Assembly (NCBI GenBank): GCA_008923285.1
Contig: WBSG01000004.1
Span: 62,001-126,000, forward strand
Source of the DNA: Betaproteobacteria bacterium SCN2
GTDB taxonomy: Bacteria; Pseudomonadota; Gammaproteobacteria; Burkholderiales; Thiobacillaceae
DNA length: 64,000 bases
Direction of reading: 5' to 3'
Under the pieces are notes generated by a model. It was given only the letters and a program-made list of their open reading frames with translations, was not told the origin of the DNA and made no database searches. Both the position numbers and the translations under genes were made by a program. Positions 37,566 through 46,118 of the stretch are shown here, in pieces (positions within the stretch are counted from its first letter, which is position 1; every line of letters starts with the position of its first letter).

Positions 37566-38624
37566 TCATTCCTCATGGAGCGCCACCCTGGGCGCCAGCG
37601 CGCACAGCAATTCATAGCTGATGGTTCCCGCGGCGCGGGCAACGTCTTCCACCGGCATGCCTTCGCCCCACAGCACCACCGGGCTGCCGATGCCGGCATC
37701 GGGAAGTCTGGTCAAATCCACCGCCAGCATGTCCATGGACACGCGGCCGAGGGTGCGGGTGCGCCTGCCGTTGACTAGAACGGGCGTGCCGGTGGGCGCG
37801 TGGCGCGGGTAGCCGTCGGCATAGCCGCAGGCGACGATGCCGACGCGCACGGCTTCGTCCGCCATGTAGGTGAGGCCGTAGCCGACCGCCTCGCCGGGCT
37901 TGAGGCTCTGCAGCGCGATGATCCGCGACTGCAGGGTCATGGCGGGCCTGAGTCCGACCTCCGCCGCGCTGACATCGGTGAAGGGCGAGGCGCCGTAAAG
38001 CATGATGCCGGCCCTCACCCAGTCGCGATGGGTTTCCGGGTAGCGCAGAATGGCGGCGGAGTTGGCCGCACTGATGGGCAGACCGGTGGGCAAGGCCTTT
38101 TCCAGGAAGCGCTGCCATTGCCAGTCGATGCCGAAATCCTCGTCGGCAGTGGCGAAATGGGTCATCAGCGCGACCTCAGCGACCTGAGGATGCGCGTTGA
38201 CGCGCTCGACCACAGTCTCGAAATCCGCCAGCGCAAAACCCAGGCGATTCATGCCGCTGTTGATCTTGACGAAGACCTGCAGCGGTTTGCCGGCCTGCCC
38301 AAGCCATTCCAGCTGGTGCGGCGAATGCAGCACCGGCATCAGGTTGAATTCGGCACAGGCCGCCATCTCCTCGGCATCGAACGGCCCTTCGAGCATGAGG
38401 ATGGGCTGCTCGATGCCCATCTGGCGCAGTTGCACCGCCTCATCGATGTTGAGCACGGCGAAACCGTCGCTGGCTACAAGCGCGCGCGCCGCGCGGGCGA
38501 GGCCATGGCCGTAGGCACTAGCCTTGACGACGGAGAGTATCCTGGCACTGCCGGCATGGCGGCGCGCGATTTCGAGATTGTGCGTCAGCGCATCCAGCGA
38601 GATGCGGGCCAGCAACGGACGCAT
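37566..38624 (-). CDS. alr: Alanine racemase
   Basis: Alr (352 residues) interconverts L- and D-alanine for peptidoglycan, using PLP. The PLP lysine is Lys34 in SVVKASAYGHG. VFVKINSGMNRLGF, MTHFATADE and the catalytic tyrosine loop GIVACGYADGYPRHAPTG are all present, and GRVSMDMLAVDL is typical. The ATG at 38624 shares one base with the dnaB stop (TAATG), the conserved dnaB-alr pairing. Confidence 0.97.
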   Translation of the reverse strand: MRPLLARISLDALTHNLEIARRHAGSARILSVVKASAYGHGLARAARALVASDGFAVLNIDEAVQLRQMGIEQPILMLEGPFDAEEMAACAEFNLMPVLHSPHQLEWLGQAGKPLQVFVKINSGMNRLGFALADFETVVERVNAHPQVAEVALMTHFATADEDFGIDWQWQRFLEKALPTGLPISAANSAAILRYPETHRDWVRAGIMLYGASPFTDVSAAEVGLRPAMTLQSRIIALQSLKPGEAVGYGLTYMADEAVRVGIVACGYADGYPRHAPTGTPVLVNGRRTRTLGRVSMDMLAVDLTRLPDAGIGSPVVLWGEGMPVEDVARAAGTISYELLCALAPRVALHEE

Positions 38625-40024
38625 TAGAAACTGCCCGCGAAGGCGAGGTTCTCGAAACGCGTGTGCTCGCCGAGGAAAGCCAGCGGCACCATGCCGATGG
38701 GGCCGTTGCGCTGCTTGCCGATGATGATTTCGGCGCGTCCCTTGTCCTGGCTTTCCGGGTTGTAGACCTCGTCGCGGTAGATGAACATGATGACGTCGGC
38801 ATCCTGCTCGATGGCGCCGGATTCGCGCAGGTCGGACATGACCGGGCGCTTGTTGGGGCGCTGTTCCAGCGAGCGGTTCAGCTGCGACAGCGCGATCACC
38901 GGGCAGTTGAGTTCCTTGGCCAGCGCCTTCAGGGAACGGGAAATTTCCGAAATCTCGGTGGCGCGGTTTTCGCCCGAACTGGCGGACGACATCAGCTGCA
39001 GGTAGTCGACCACCACCAGGCCAAGCTTGCCGCCGCACTGGCGCATGAGCCTTCTTGCCCGCGCGCGCAGTTCCAGCGCGTTGAGCGCCGGGGTCTCGTC
39101 GATATAGAACGGCGCCTCGTTGAGCTTGCCGAGGGCATAGGTCAGGCGCTGCCAGTCGTCGTCCTTGAGCTGGCCGGTTCTGAGCTTGTGCTGGTCGAGC
39201 CGGCCGACCGAACCGATCATCCGCATCACCAGCTGCTGTGCGCCCATTTCCATGGAGAACACCGCCACCGGCAGGCCCGCGTCGAGCGCCACATGCTCGG
39301 CGATGTTCAAGGAGAACGCGGTCTTGCCCATGGACGGGCGCCCCGCCACGATGATGAGGTCGCCCGGCTGCAGGCCGGAAGTCATGCGGTCGATGTCGGT
39401 GTAGCCGGTCGGGATGCCAGTGACTTCGCTGGGATTGTCGCGGTGGTAAAGCTCGTCGATGCGCTCGACCGCGGCACGCAAAAGCGGCTGGATTTCCTGG
39501 AAACCCTGGTTGTTGCGCGCGCCGGATTCGGCGATTTCGAAAATCTTCGCTTCGGCCTCGTCGAGCAACTGGTCGGCGCTCTTGCCGGCGGGCGCATAGG
39601 CGGAGTCGGCAATGCTGGTTGCGGTTTCCACCAGCTTGCGCAGCACCGCGCGCTCGCGCACGATCTCGGCATAGCGGCGGATGTTGGCGGCGGACGGCGT
39701 GTTGCTGGTGAGCGAAACCAGATACGGCAATCCGCCCACATTGTCCAGCTCGCCCAGCGACTGCAGCAGTTCCGCCACCGTCACCACGTCGGCCGGCTTG
39801 TTCTCGGCGATGAGCCGGGTAATGGCGCGCAACAGCTGGCGATGATCCTGGCGGTAGAAATCGGACTCGCCGACCTGGTCGGCGATGCGGTCCCAGGCGC
39901 CGTTTTCCAGCAGCAAGCCGCCCAGCACGGCCTGCTCGGCCTCGGCCGAATGCGGCGGCAGCTTCATCGCCGCCAGCGCGTTGTCGGAGGAACTGTTCTG
40001 GTTCAGGGAATACACGGATGCCAT
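38624..40024 (-). CDS. dnaB: Replicative DNA helicase
   Basis: DnaB (466 residues) is the hexameric helicase unwinding the replication fork. The N-terminal DnaG-interacting domain (PPHSAEAEQAVLGGLLLENGAWDRI) is followed by the RecA-like domain with Walker A AGRPSMGKTAFSLNIAEH, VVVDYLQLM, and the C-terminal GSIEQDADVIMFI-type motif (here SGAIEQDADVIMFIYRDE). No intein is present. The normal neighbour rplI is displaced by about 1.45 kb of inserted DNA. Confidence 0.97.
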   Translation of the reverse strand: MASVYSLNQNSSSDNALAAMKLPPHSAEAEQAVLGGLLLENGAWDRIADQVGESDFYRQDHRQLLRAITRLIAENKPADVVTVAELLQSLGELDNVGGLPYLVSLTSNTPSAANIRRYAEIVRERAVLRKLVETATSIADSAYAPAGKSADQLLDEAEAKIFEIAESGARNNQGFQEIQPLLRAAVERIDELYHRDNPSEVTGIPTGYTDIDRMTSGLQPGDLIIVAGRPSMGKTAFSLNIAEHVALDAGLPVAVFSMEMGAQQLVMRMIGSVGRLDQHKLRTGQLKDDDWQRLTYALGKLNEAPFYIDETPALNALELRARARRLMRQCGGKLGLVVVDYLQLMSSASSGENRATEISEISRSLKALAKELNCPVIALSQLNRSLEQRPNKRPVMSDLRESGAIEQDADVIMFIYRDEVYNPESQDKGRAEIIIGKQRNGPIGMVPLAFLGEHTRFENLAFAGSF

Positions 40025-40139
40025 GGATGCATTCTACCCCTGCGAGGCGTCGGGTCTAGGGGTAAGGCTGTGGAAAAGTAATGTATAGGTAGTGTAAATC
40101 GAAGGGGTTCTGAAACATTCAGGCAGGCCGACGAAAACC

Positions 40140-40717
40140 GTCGGGGGTTGCCCGACAGCAAGTTACTTTCTTTGCTTCGTCAAAGAAAGTAACCAAAGAA
40201 AGACGACCCGACTATGCCGGCCTTCGGCTTCCCTTAGCCTGGAGCTTGCGGGCGGGCGGCGCAGAACTCGCCCCGCTTTTGTTTGATTTCAGAAGTGAGC
40301 GGGGCTCAGACAGGCTGCGCCGCGTTGTTCCGCCCGCAAGCTCCAGGCTGCGGCGGCAAAGACGGGAAGAAACCCCAAAATCTTTCACCCTCCCCCTAGC
40401 CCCCTCCCGTCAAGGGAGGGGGTGGGTTTATTCCCTCTCCCCCTGCGGGAGAGGGCTAGGGTGAGGGGGACTTTGCTTTTGTCCCCCTCTGGGCTGCCTC
40501 GGACGGGGGCTTGAATTGGGGGAAGTTGAGGCGAGCATGCCTGAGCACGTGGACGCCCGGGTGATTTTTCCGGGCGGATCGTGCGAGTTTGCGAGCCGCC
40601 CAATTCAAGACACCGACCGAGGTTTACCCCGAAGGGGCAGCACAGCGGGGTGCCCTTTCTTTGGTTACTTTCTTTGGGCAAACAAAGAAAGTAACTAGCT
40701 GCCGGGCTACCCCCGGC
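40140..40717. mobile_element. MITE-like element with 63-bp terminal inverted repeats
   Basis: The left end 40140-40202 and right end 40655-40717 are inverted repeats matching at about 55 of 63 positions. Each contains its own palindrome built on GTTACTTTCTTTG/CAAAGAAAGTAAC. The roughly 578-bp element has no transposase ORF. It carries further internal hairpins (40236-40349, and a CCCTCTCC/GGAGAGGG cluster at 40391-40470). It lies in the dnaB-rplI junction, which is closed in related genomes. It also accounts for most of the 725-bp gap 40025-40749; 40025-40139 should hold the dnaB promoter, but I cannot define its boxes. Confidence 0.7.
40236..40349. repeat. Perfect 20-bp inverted repeat inside the MITE-like element
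   Basis: Positions 40236-40255 and 40330-40349 are exact reverse complements. The pairing continues inward with GCGGCGCAG/CTGCGCCGC and GCCCCGC/GCGGGGC, making a long cruciform-capable or structured-RNA segment. Confidence 0.8.
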
Positions 40718-40749
40718 CACCAACCTGTTAGCCATGTCCTCTGGCTAAA

Positions 40750-41280
40750 TTAGCGAGTGCGACGCTCTTTGCCTGGCCCTATGGCTTCGCGCAGCAATGG
40801 AAACACAAAAATTCTCAGCACAAACAAGATGCCCGCCGCCAAAAGTCCAATTTCAAACCAGTGTTTCAAAAGCACTGTGAATGGTTGAGACAACAGAACC
40901 CCAATCAAGATAGCAATCATTGCCGCGGCAACTATGGCGCTTCCTATAAAATCAGGTGCAAGCAAGGCTTTAAGATTACGATGTGCCGTGATAGGAGTAT
41001 CGCCCTGATTGCTCAGTACAGGGATTGTCGGCCCATCAGTACCGCATGCCGGGCAGAATAGATGATCTTCAATTTTGTGCTTATTAGGCGCGTACAGGAA
41101 GGCAATCAGCCCGGCCACGGGCCATAACCACCAATTACCCGCCAGATGATCCAGCGAGAATTTCTCCAATGGCGCAAGTTGCCTTGTGGTCGCTCGAATC
41201 ACCATTCCAGTGCCACACTTTGGGCAAAGATGGGCAACATCAGGCTTGTGAGCTTCTTGCGTATTCAAACTTATTTTCAT
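40750..41280 (-). CDS. Zinc-ribbon membrane protein of unknown function
   Basis: About 176 residues starting MKISLNTQEAHKPDVAHLCPKCGTGM. Two CxxC pairs (CPKC near 19-22 and CPAC near 77-80) suggest a zinc ribbon. At least three hydrophobic stretches follow: WLWPVAGLIAFLYA, SAIVAAAMIAILIGVLL and FEIGLLAAGILFVLRIFVF. Its coding sequence is clearly more AT-rich than dnaB or rplI. It lies between the MITE-like element and the rplI terminator, so it looks like inserted cargo. I do not recognise the family. Confidence 0.6.
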   Translation of the reverse strand: MKISLNTQEAHKPDVAHLCPKCGTGMVIRATTRQLAPLEKFSLDHLAGNWWLWPVAGLIAFLYAPNKHKIEDHLFCPACGTDGPTIPVLSNQGDTPITAHRNLKALLAPDFIGSAIVAAAMIAILIGVLLSQPFTVLLKHWFEIGLLAAGILFVLRIFVFPLLREAIGPGKERRTR

Positions 41281-41430
41281 TGGCGCATGAACGGTCCACA
41301 GCAATGCTGAAGAAATTACCAGTTGAACATCTGCCTGTCGAGGCCAGTCAGCTGGCCTTTCAAGGCTCAATTTAACCAACATTCAACGCTTCGGATTATC
41401 TCTTTTCCAGCAACACGGGACATCAACAAT

Positions 41431-41458
41431 AAAAAAGGCCGCTTGCGCGGCCTTTTTT
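41431..41458. terminator. Strong bidirectional terminator after rplI
   Basis: AAAAAAGGCCGC and GCGGCCTTTTTT pair perfectly around TTGC. It ends the rpsF-rplI operon (minus strand), cutting off the genes that normally follow. Confidence 0.92.
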
Positions 41459-41482
41459 ACCATCAGGATATCCAGGGAGGAA

Positions 41483-41932
41483 TCAATGCTCGCCCAGCAC
41501 CGACACGGTGATGTTCGCCGTGACGTCGGTGTGCAGCGACAGCACCACCGGGTAGTCGCCGATGGTCTTGAACGGACCTTCGGGCAGGCGCACTTCGCTC
41601 TTGGCAACGTCGTGGCCCTGAGCCTTCAGCGCATCAGCGATGTCAGCGTTGCCGACGGAGCCGAACAGACGGCCGTCGACACCTGCCTTCTGGGTGATCT
41701 GCACCATCAAGCCTTCCAGCTTCTCGGCACGGGCCTGGGCGGCGGCGAATTTCTCGGCCTGCTCCTTTTCCAGTTCGGCGCGACGGGCTTCGAATTCAGC
41801 CACGTTCGCGGGGGTGGCGCGCTTGGCATGGCCGCCGGGAATCAGGTAGTTGCGGGCGTAGCCGTCCTTGACCTTGACCACGTCGCCGAGGTTGCCGAGG
41901 TTGACCACTTTTTCCATCAGAATGATTTGCAT
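41483..41932 (-). CDS. rplI: 50S ribosomal protein L9
   Basis: L9 (149 residues). The N-terminal domain [36 protein letters not shown] is diagnostic; a long connecting helix ([22 protein letters not shown]) joins it to the C-terminal domain. It binds 23S rRNA domain V near L1. CTAAGGAGACCGCG precedes the ATG. Last gene of rpsF-priB-rpsR-rplI. Confidence 0.98.
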   Translation of the reverse strand: MQIILMEKVVNLGNLGDVVKVKDGYARNYLIPGGHAKRATPANVAEFEARRAELEKEQAEKFAAAQARAEKLEGLMVQITQKAGVDGRLFGSVGNADIADALKAQGHDVAKSEVRLPEGPFKTIGDYPVVLSLHTDVTANITVSVLGEH

Positions 41933-41942
41933 CGCGGTCTCC

Positions 41943-42230
41943 TTAGTGCAGGTCGGTATAGGGCAACAGCGCCAGGAAGCGCGCGCGCTTGATGGCGGCG
42001 GACAGCTGGCGCTGGAAATGGGTCTTGGTGCCGGTGATGCGGGCAGGAATGATCTTGCCGTTTTCGGTGATGAATTCCTTCAGCACTTCGACATCCTTGT
42101 AATCGACTTCCTTCACGCCGTCGGCGGTGAAGCGGCAGAACTTGCGGCGCTTGAAAAGACCACGGTTGCCGCTGTCGCGACGGGGCTTACCATCTTTTCC
42201 AACACCTTTTTTACCAGTAGGACGAGCCAT
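41943..42230 (-). CDS. rpsR: 30S ribosomal protein S18
   Basis: S18 (95 residues), which binds the central domain of 16S rRNA with S6. [25 protein letters not shown] and [31 protein letters not shown] match the family end to end. The basic N-terminal extension ([18 protein letters not shown]) is longer than in E. coli. It sits between priB and rplI in the conserved order. Confidence 0.98.
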   Translation of the reverse strand: MARPTGKKGVGKDGKPRRDSGNRGLFKRRKFCRFTADGVKEVDYKDVEVLKEFITENGKIIPARITGTKTHFQRQLSAAIKRARFLALLPYTDLH

Positions 42231-42235
42231 TTTGC

Positions 42236-42517
42236 TTATTCCTCAATCAATTGTTCAATCCACATCAACAGGGTTCGGCTGTTTGCACCTGCGCGGGTAA
42301 TCGAACCTGTCGCTTTCACCTGGCTGCCGGGTTTCAGGCCGGCGAGCCTGTTTGCGATATCCCCCTGGGCCGCTACGGACAGTTCGCACTGCATCAACTG
42401 TCCCGACTGTTTCGACTGATGCTTCAGCGTGGCGCGGGCGATGGGGACGCCAGCCGGGCTGTAGCGCAGGGGTTCCAGGTTTGCGATTTCTCCGCCAAGA
42501 ACGAGCCGGTTATCCAA
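42236..42517 (-). CDS. priB: Primosomal replication protein N (PriB)
   Basis: PriB (93 residues) is an OB-fold protein that helps reload DnaB at stalled forks. [33 protein letters not shown] and [17 protein letters not shown]-like [25 protein letters not shown] are typical. It lies one base from the rpsF stop, in the ribosomal operon as usual for beta- and gammaproteobacteria. Confidence 0.95.
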   Translation of the reverse strand: MDNRLVLGGEIANLEPLRYSPAGVPIARATLKHQSKQSGQLMQCELSVAAQGDIANRLAGLKPGSQVKATGSITRAGANSRTLLMWIEQLIEE

Positions 42518-42518
42518 C

Positions 42519-42914
42519 TCAGGCAGCGGCAGCGCCTTCGGCTTCAGGTTTGGCTTCGGCCTTGGCTTCGCCGCCTTCCAGCACGGAGCGCGCTTTTTCT
42601 TCCTTCATCATCGGCGAAGGCGTGGTCACGGCTTCGTCCTTGCTGATGATGAGGTGGCGCAGCACGGCGTCGTTGAACTTGAAGCCGTGCTCGAGCTCGG
42701 CCAGGGTTTCCTGGTCGCATTCGATGTTCATCAGCACGTAGTGGGCCTTGTGCATCTTGGCTATGGGGTAGGCCAGCTGGCGGCGACCCCAGTCTTCCAG
42801 GCGATGGATCTGCCCGTTGCGGCTGGTGATGTTGGAACGGTAGCGTTCGATCATGGCGGGCACCTGCTCGCTCTGATCGGGATGCACGATGAATACGATT
42901 TCGTAGTGGCGCAT
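42519..42914 (-). CDS. rpsF: 30S ribosomal protein S6
   Basis: S6 (131 residues). [25 protein letters not shown] and [29 protein letters not shown] identify it. The C-terminus has an acidic, Ala-rich extension ([19 protein letters not shown]), as is common. The start at 42914 has AGGAGAACC ahead of it. First gene of the four-gene operon. Confidence 0.98.
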   Translation of the reverse strand: MRHYEIVFIVHPDQSEQVPAMIERYRSNITSRNGQIHRLEDWGRRQLAYPIAKMHKAHYVLMNIECDQETLAELEHGFKFNDAVLRHLIISKDEAVTTPSPMMKEEKARSVLEGGEAKAEAKPEAEGAAAA

Positions 42915-43004
42915 GGTTCTCCTTCCGGTTGATTGAGCCCCCCGTTGCGCGACGGTGGAGCAAGGAAAACGCGGGATTGTACGCGCGAAGCCTATAAAAA
43001 TCAA

Positions 43005-43106
43005 GGGGCTAGGGACCTGGATTTAGGGGCCAGGGTGCGTGCTCCGCACCTTTGCAAAATCAAAGCGCGGCCCTCGGCCGTCCCCTGAATTCCGGATCCT
43101 AGCCCC
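43005..43106. repeat. Purine-armed intergenic hairpin (type 3)
   Basis: The arms 43005-43029 (GGGGCTAGG...TAGGGG) and 43082-43106 (CCCCTGAATT...TAGCCCC) are reverse-complementary at 20 of 25 positions. The element fills most of the gap between rpsF and the decarboxylase gene. Confidence 0.7.
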
Positions 43107-43117
43107 TGATTCCCAAC

Positions 43118-45361
43118 CTACGCCCTCACACAATCCACGTGGTACTTCACCCCGGTCGGCGTCTGCTCCTTGACCAGACCGTGGATATCGGTCTCGAAAC
43201 CGGGAAACTTCTCGTTGAATTCGCGTGCGAACTGCAGGTAACGCACGATGGTCTTGTTGAAACGCTCACCCGGGATCAATAGCGGGATGCCGGGCGGATA
43301 GGGCGTCAGCAGCACGCTGGTCACGCGTCCTTCGAGCTGATCGACCTCGACGCGATCGATCTCGCGGTGCGCCATTTTCGCGAACGCATCCGAAGGCTTC
43401 ATCGCCGGCTGCATTTCCGACAGATACATTTCCGTGGTCAGGTGGGCGATGTCGTGCGCCTTGTAGATGCCGTGGATCTGGTCGCACAGATCCTTCAAAC
43501 CGATGCGCTCATAGCGCGGGAACTTGGCAACGAACTCCGGCAGTACGCGCCACAGCGGCTGGTTGTTGTCGTAGTCGTCCTTGAACTGCTGCAGTTCGGT
43601 GACCATGGTGTTCCAGCGGCCCTTGGTGATGCCGATGGTGAACATGATGAAGAACGAGTACAAGCCGGTCTTCTCGACGATGATGCCGTGCTCGGCCAGA
43701 TACTTGGTGACGATGGATGCCGGCATGCCCCAGTCGGCAAAGTCGCCATCCACGTCCAGCCCGGGGGTGATCACCGTGGCCTTGATGGGATCAAGCATGT
43801 TGAAGCCTTCGGCGATATTGCCGAAGCCGTGCCAGCGCTCGCTGTCGCGGATCACCCAGTCTTGTGGCTCACCGATGCCCTCTTCCGCGAGCTTCTCCGG
43901 CCCCCACACCTTGAACCACCAGGATTCGCCCAGTTCCTCGTCGACCTTGCGCATGGCGCGGCGGAAATCGAGCGCCTCGGCGATGGACTCTTCCACCAGC
44001 GCCGTGCCGCCAGGCGGCTCCATCATCGCGACGGCCACGTCGCAGGAAGCGATGATGGCGTACTGCGGGCTGGTCGAGGTGTGCATGAGATACGCCTCGT
44101 TGAACACGTCGCGGTCGAGCTTGCGGGTCTGCGAGTCCTGGATCAGTATCTGCGAAGCCTGGCTCAGGCCCGCCAGCAGCTTGTGCGTGGACTGCGTGGA
44201 GAACACCATGGACTCCTGGCAGCGCGGGCGGTCGCGGCCGATGGCGTGCATGCCGCGATAGTAGTCATGGAAGGTGGCGTGCGGCAGCCAGGCTTCGTCG
44301 AAATGCAGGGTATCGATCCTGCCGTCGAGCATCTCCTTGATGGCGTCGACGTTGTAGAGGATGCCGTCGTAGGTGCTCTGGGTGATGGTGAGGATGCGCG
44401 GCTTGCCTTTGCTCTTGCTGGCGAAGGGATGGGCGGCGATCTTTTTCTCGATGTTTTCCCAGCGGAATTCTTCTTTCGGGATCGGACCGATGATGCCGTA
44501 GTGGTTGCGTGTCGGCGTCAGGAACACCGGAATCGCGCCGGTCATGGTGATGGCATGCAGGATGGACTTGTGGCAGTTGCGGTCCACCACCACCACGTCG
44601 CCGGGCGCCACTGCGGAATGCCACACCATCTTGTTCGAGGTGGAGGTGCCGTTGGTGACGAAGAACAGGTGATCGCAGTTGAAGATGCGCGCGGCGTTGA
44701 GTTCGGATGCCGCTACCGGCCCGGTGTGGTCGAGCAATTGGCCGAGCTCCTCGACCGCGTTGCAGACATCGGCGCGCAGCAGGTTTTCGCCGAAGAACTG
44801 GTGGAACATCTGCCCCACCGGGCTCTTCAGGAAGGCTACCCCGCCGGAGTGGCCGGGGCAATGCCAGGAATAGGAGCCATCGGCGGCGTAGTGCGTCAGC
44901 GCCCTGAAAAACGGCGGCGGCAGCGAATCGAGATAGGCGCGCGCCTCACGCACCACGTAGCGCGCGATGAATTCGGGCGTATCCTCGTACATGTGAATGA
45001 AGCCATGCAGTTCGCGCAGCACGTCATTGGGGATGTGACGCGAGGTGCGAGTTTCGCCGTAGAGGAAAATCGGAATGGCGGCGTTGCGAAAACGGATTTC
45101 CTCGACGAAGGTGCGCAGGGTCGCGACGGCTTCGTTGGCCAGGTCCGGGCTGGAGAACTGCTCGTCGTCGATCGACAGGATGAAGGTCGAGGCGCGGCTT
45201 TGCTGCTGCGCGAAAGAAGCCACGTCGCCGAAGCTGGTGACGCCCAGAACCTCGAGCCCCTCGCCCTCGATGGCGGTAGCCAGGGCGCGGATGCCGAGAC
45301 CGCTGGCATTCTCGGAACGGAAGTCTTCGTCGATGACGACGACGGGAAAACGGAATCTCAT
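43118..45361 (-). CDS. Lysine/arginine/ornithine decarboxylase (PLP, fold type I)
   Basis: A 747-residue basic amino acid decarboxylase of the inducible LdcI/AdiA class. An N-terminal wing/flavodoxin-like domain (RFPVVVIDEDFRSENASG...) is followed by the PLP domain. HCPGHSGGVAFLKSPVG, FFVTNGTSTSNKMVWH, HFDEAWLPHATFHDYYRGMHA and the Schiff-base lysine in STQSTHKLLAGLSQ are present. It forms polyamines or cadaverine and may relieve acid stress. The exact substrate cannot be told from motifs. The start at 45361 has GGAG seven bases away. Confidence 0.93.
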   Translation of the reverse strand: MRFRFPVVVIDEDFRSENASGLGIRALATAIEGEGLEVLGVTSFGDVASFAQQQSRASTFILSIDDEQFSSPDLANEAVATLRTFVEEIRFRNAAIPIFLYGETRTSRHIPNDVLRELHGFIHMYEDTPEFIARYVVREARAYLDSLPPPFFRALTHYAADGSYSWHCPGHSGGVAFLKSPVGQMFHQFFGENLLRADVCNAVEELGQLLDHTGPVAASELNAARIFNCDHLFFVTNGTSTSNKMVWHSAVAPGDVVVVDRNCHKSILHAITMTGAIPVFLTPTRNHYGIIGPIPKEEFRWENIEKKIAAHPFASKSKGKPRILTITQSTYDGILYNVDAIKEMLDGRIDTLHFDEAWLPHATFHDYYRGMHAIGRDRPRCQESMVFSTQSTHKLLAGLSQASQILIQDSQTRKLDRDVFNEAYLMHTSTSPQYAIIASCDVAVAMMEPPGGTALVEESIAEALDFRRAMRKVDEELGESWWFKVWGPEKLAEEGIGEPQDWVIRDSERWHGFGNIAEGFNMLDPIKATVITPGLDVDGDFADWGMPASIVTKYLAEHGIIVEKTGLYSFFIMFTIGITKGRWNTMVTELQQFKDDYDNNQPLWRVLPEFVAKFPRYERIGLKDLCDQIHGIYKAHDIAHLTTEMYLSEMQPAMKPSDAFAKMAHREIDRVEVDQLEGRVTSVLLTPYPPGIPLLIPGERFNKTIVRYLQFAREFNEKFPGFETDIHGLVKEQTPTGVKYHVDCVRA

Positions 45362-45388
45362 ATAGTGCTCCAGTGCTGAGGCAAAAGA

Positions 45389-45428
45389 GCCGGGGGCCGG
45401 GCGCCTGCTTCGGCGCCCGGCCCCCGGC
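45389..45428 (-). terminator. Very strong GC-rich terminator between dcd and the decarboxylase gene
   Basis: A perfect 17-bp stem (45389-45405 with 45412-45428) and a 6-base loop, followed on the minus strand by CTCTTTTGCC. It should stop dcd transcripts 28 bp before the next start codon. Confidence 0.85.
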
Positions 45429-45439
45429 ACTTAGTTCTT

Positions 45440-46006
45440 TTATATCTTAGGCAAAGTCACGCCGGTCTGGCCCTGGTACTTGCCGCCGCGATCCTTGTAT
45501 GAGGTCTCGCAGACTTCGTCGGACTCCAGGAACAGCATCTGCGCCACGCCTTCGTTGGCATAGATGCGCGCGGGCAGCGGCGTGGTGTTGGAGAATTCCA
45601 GGGTCACGTGGCCTTCCCACTCCGGTTCCAGGGGGGTGACATTGACGATGATGCCGCAGCGCGCGTAGGTGGACTTGCCCAGGCAAATGGTCAGGACATT
45701 CCTGGGAATGCGGAAATACTCGACGGTGCGCGCCAGCGCGAAGGAATTGGGCGGGATGATGCAGGACTCGCCGCTGATCTCGACGAAGGAATCCGGATCG
45801 AAGGCCTTGGGGTCGACCAGGGTATGGTTGAGGTTGGTGAAGACCTTGAATTCGTTCGAGCAGCGCACGTCGTAGCCGTAGGACGAGGTGCCGTAGGACA
45901 CGATGCGGCGGCCGGCGACCTCCTTGACCTGGCCTGGCTCGAAAGGCTCGATCATGCCGTGGCTTTCTGCCATGCGGCGGATCCACTTGTCGGACTTTAT
46001 GCTCAT
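45440..46006 (-). CDS. dcd: dCTP deaminase
   Basis: Dcd (188 residues) deaminates dCTP to dUTP, the main dTMP precursor route in proteobacteria. [22 protein letters not shown] is the standard N-terminus. [44 protein letters not shown] (with the catalytic Glu) and [11 protein letters not shown] follow. The start at 46006 is fixed by this N-terminus. Downstream of mrp, as in many betaproteobacteria. Confidence 0.97.
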   Translation of the reverse strand: MSIKSDKWIRRMAESHGMIEPFEPGQVKEVAGRRIVSYGTSSYGYDVRCSNEFKVFTNLNHTLVDPKAFDPDSFVEISGESCIIPPNSFALARTVEYFRIPRNVLTICLGKSTYARCGIIVNVTPLEPEWEGHVTLEFSNTTPLPARIYANEGVAQMLFLESDEVCETSYKDRGGKYQGQTGVTLPKI

Positions 46007-46071
46007 CCTGCTCTCTGGTTGGCGTGAAAAAAGGCAATTATCCACGAAGAAGGCGAGGAGTTTGCAAAAAA

Positions 46072-46100
46072 ACAAAGGGGGCCACATGGCCCCCCTTTGT
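46072..46100 (-). terminator. Intrinsic terminator of mrp
   Basis: ACAAAGGGGG(GCC) and its complement flank CATG; on the minus strand the stem is followed by TTTTTTTGC. It lies between the mrp stop and the dcd start. Confidence 0.85.
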
Positions 46101-46118
46101 TGCCCGCATCGCGGGATA

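Noticed and set aside
40391-40470. GC-rich tandem-looking block CCCTCTCC/GGAGAGGG
   Set aside because: Considered as a CRISPR or tandem repeat; it is a set of imperfect hairpins of the kind common in proteobacterial spacers, with no regular spacers.
43367-45379. Open frame of 670 codons on the plus strand opposite the decarboxylase gene
   Set aside because: Same artefact: it mirrors the decarboxylase and has no recognisable domain or ribosome site.
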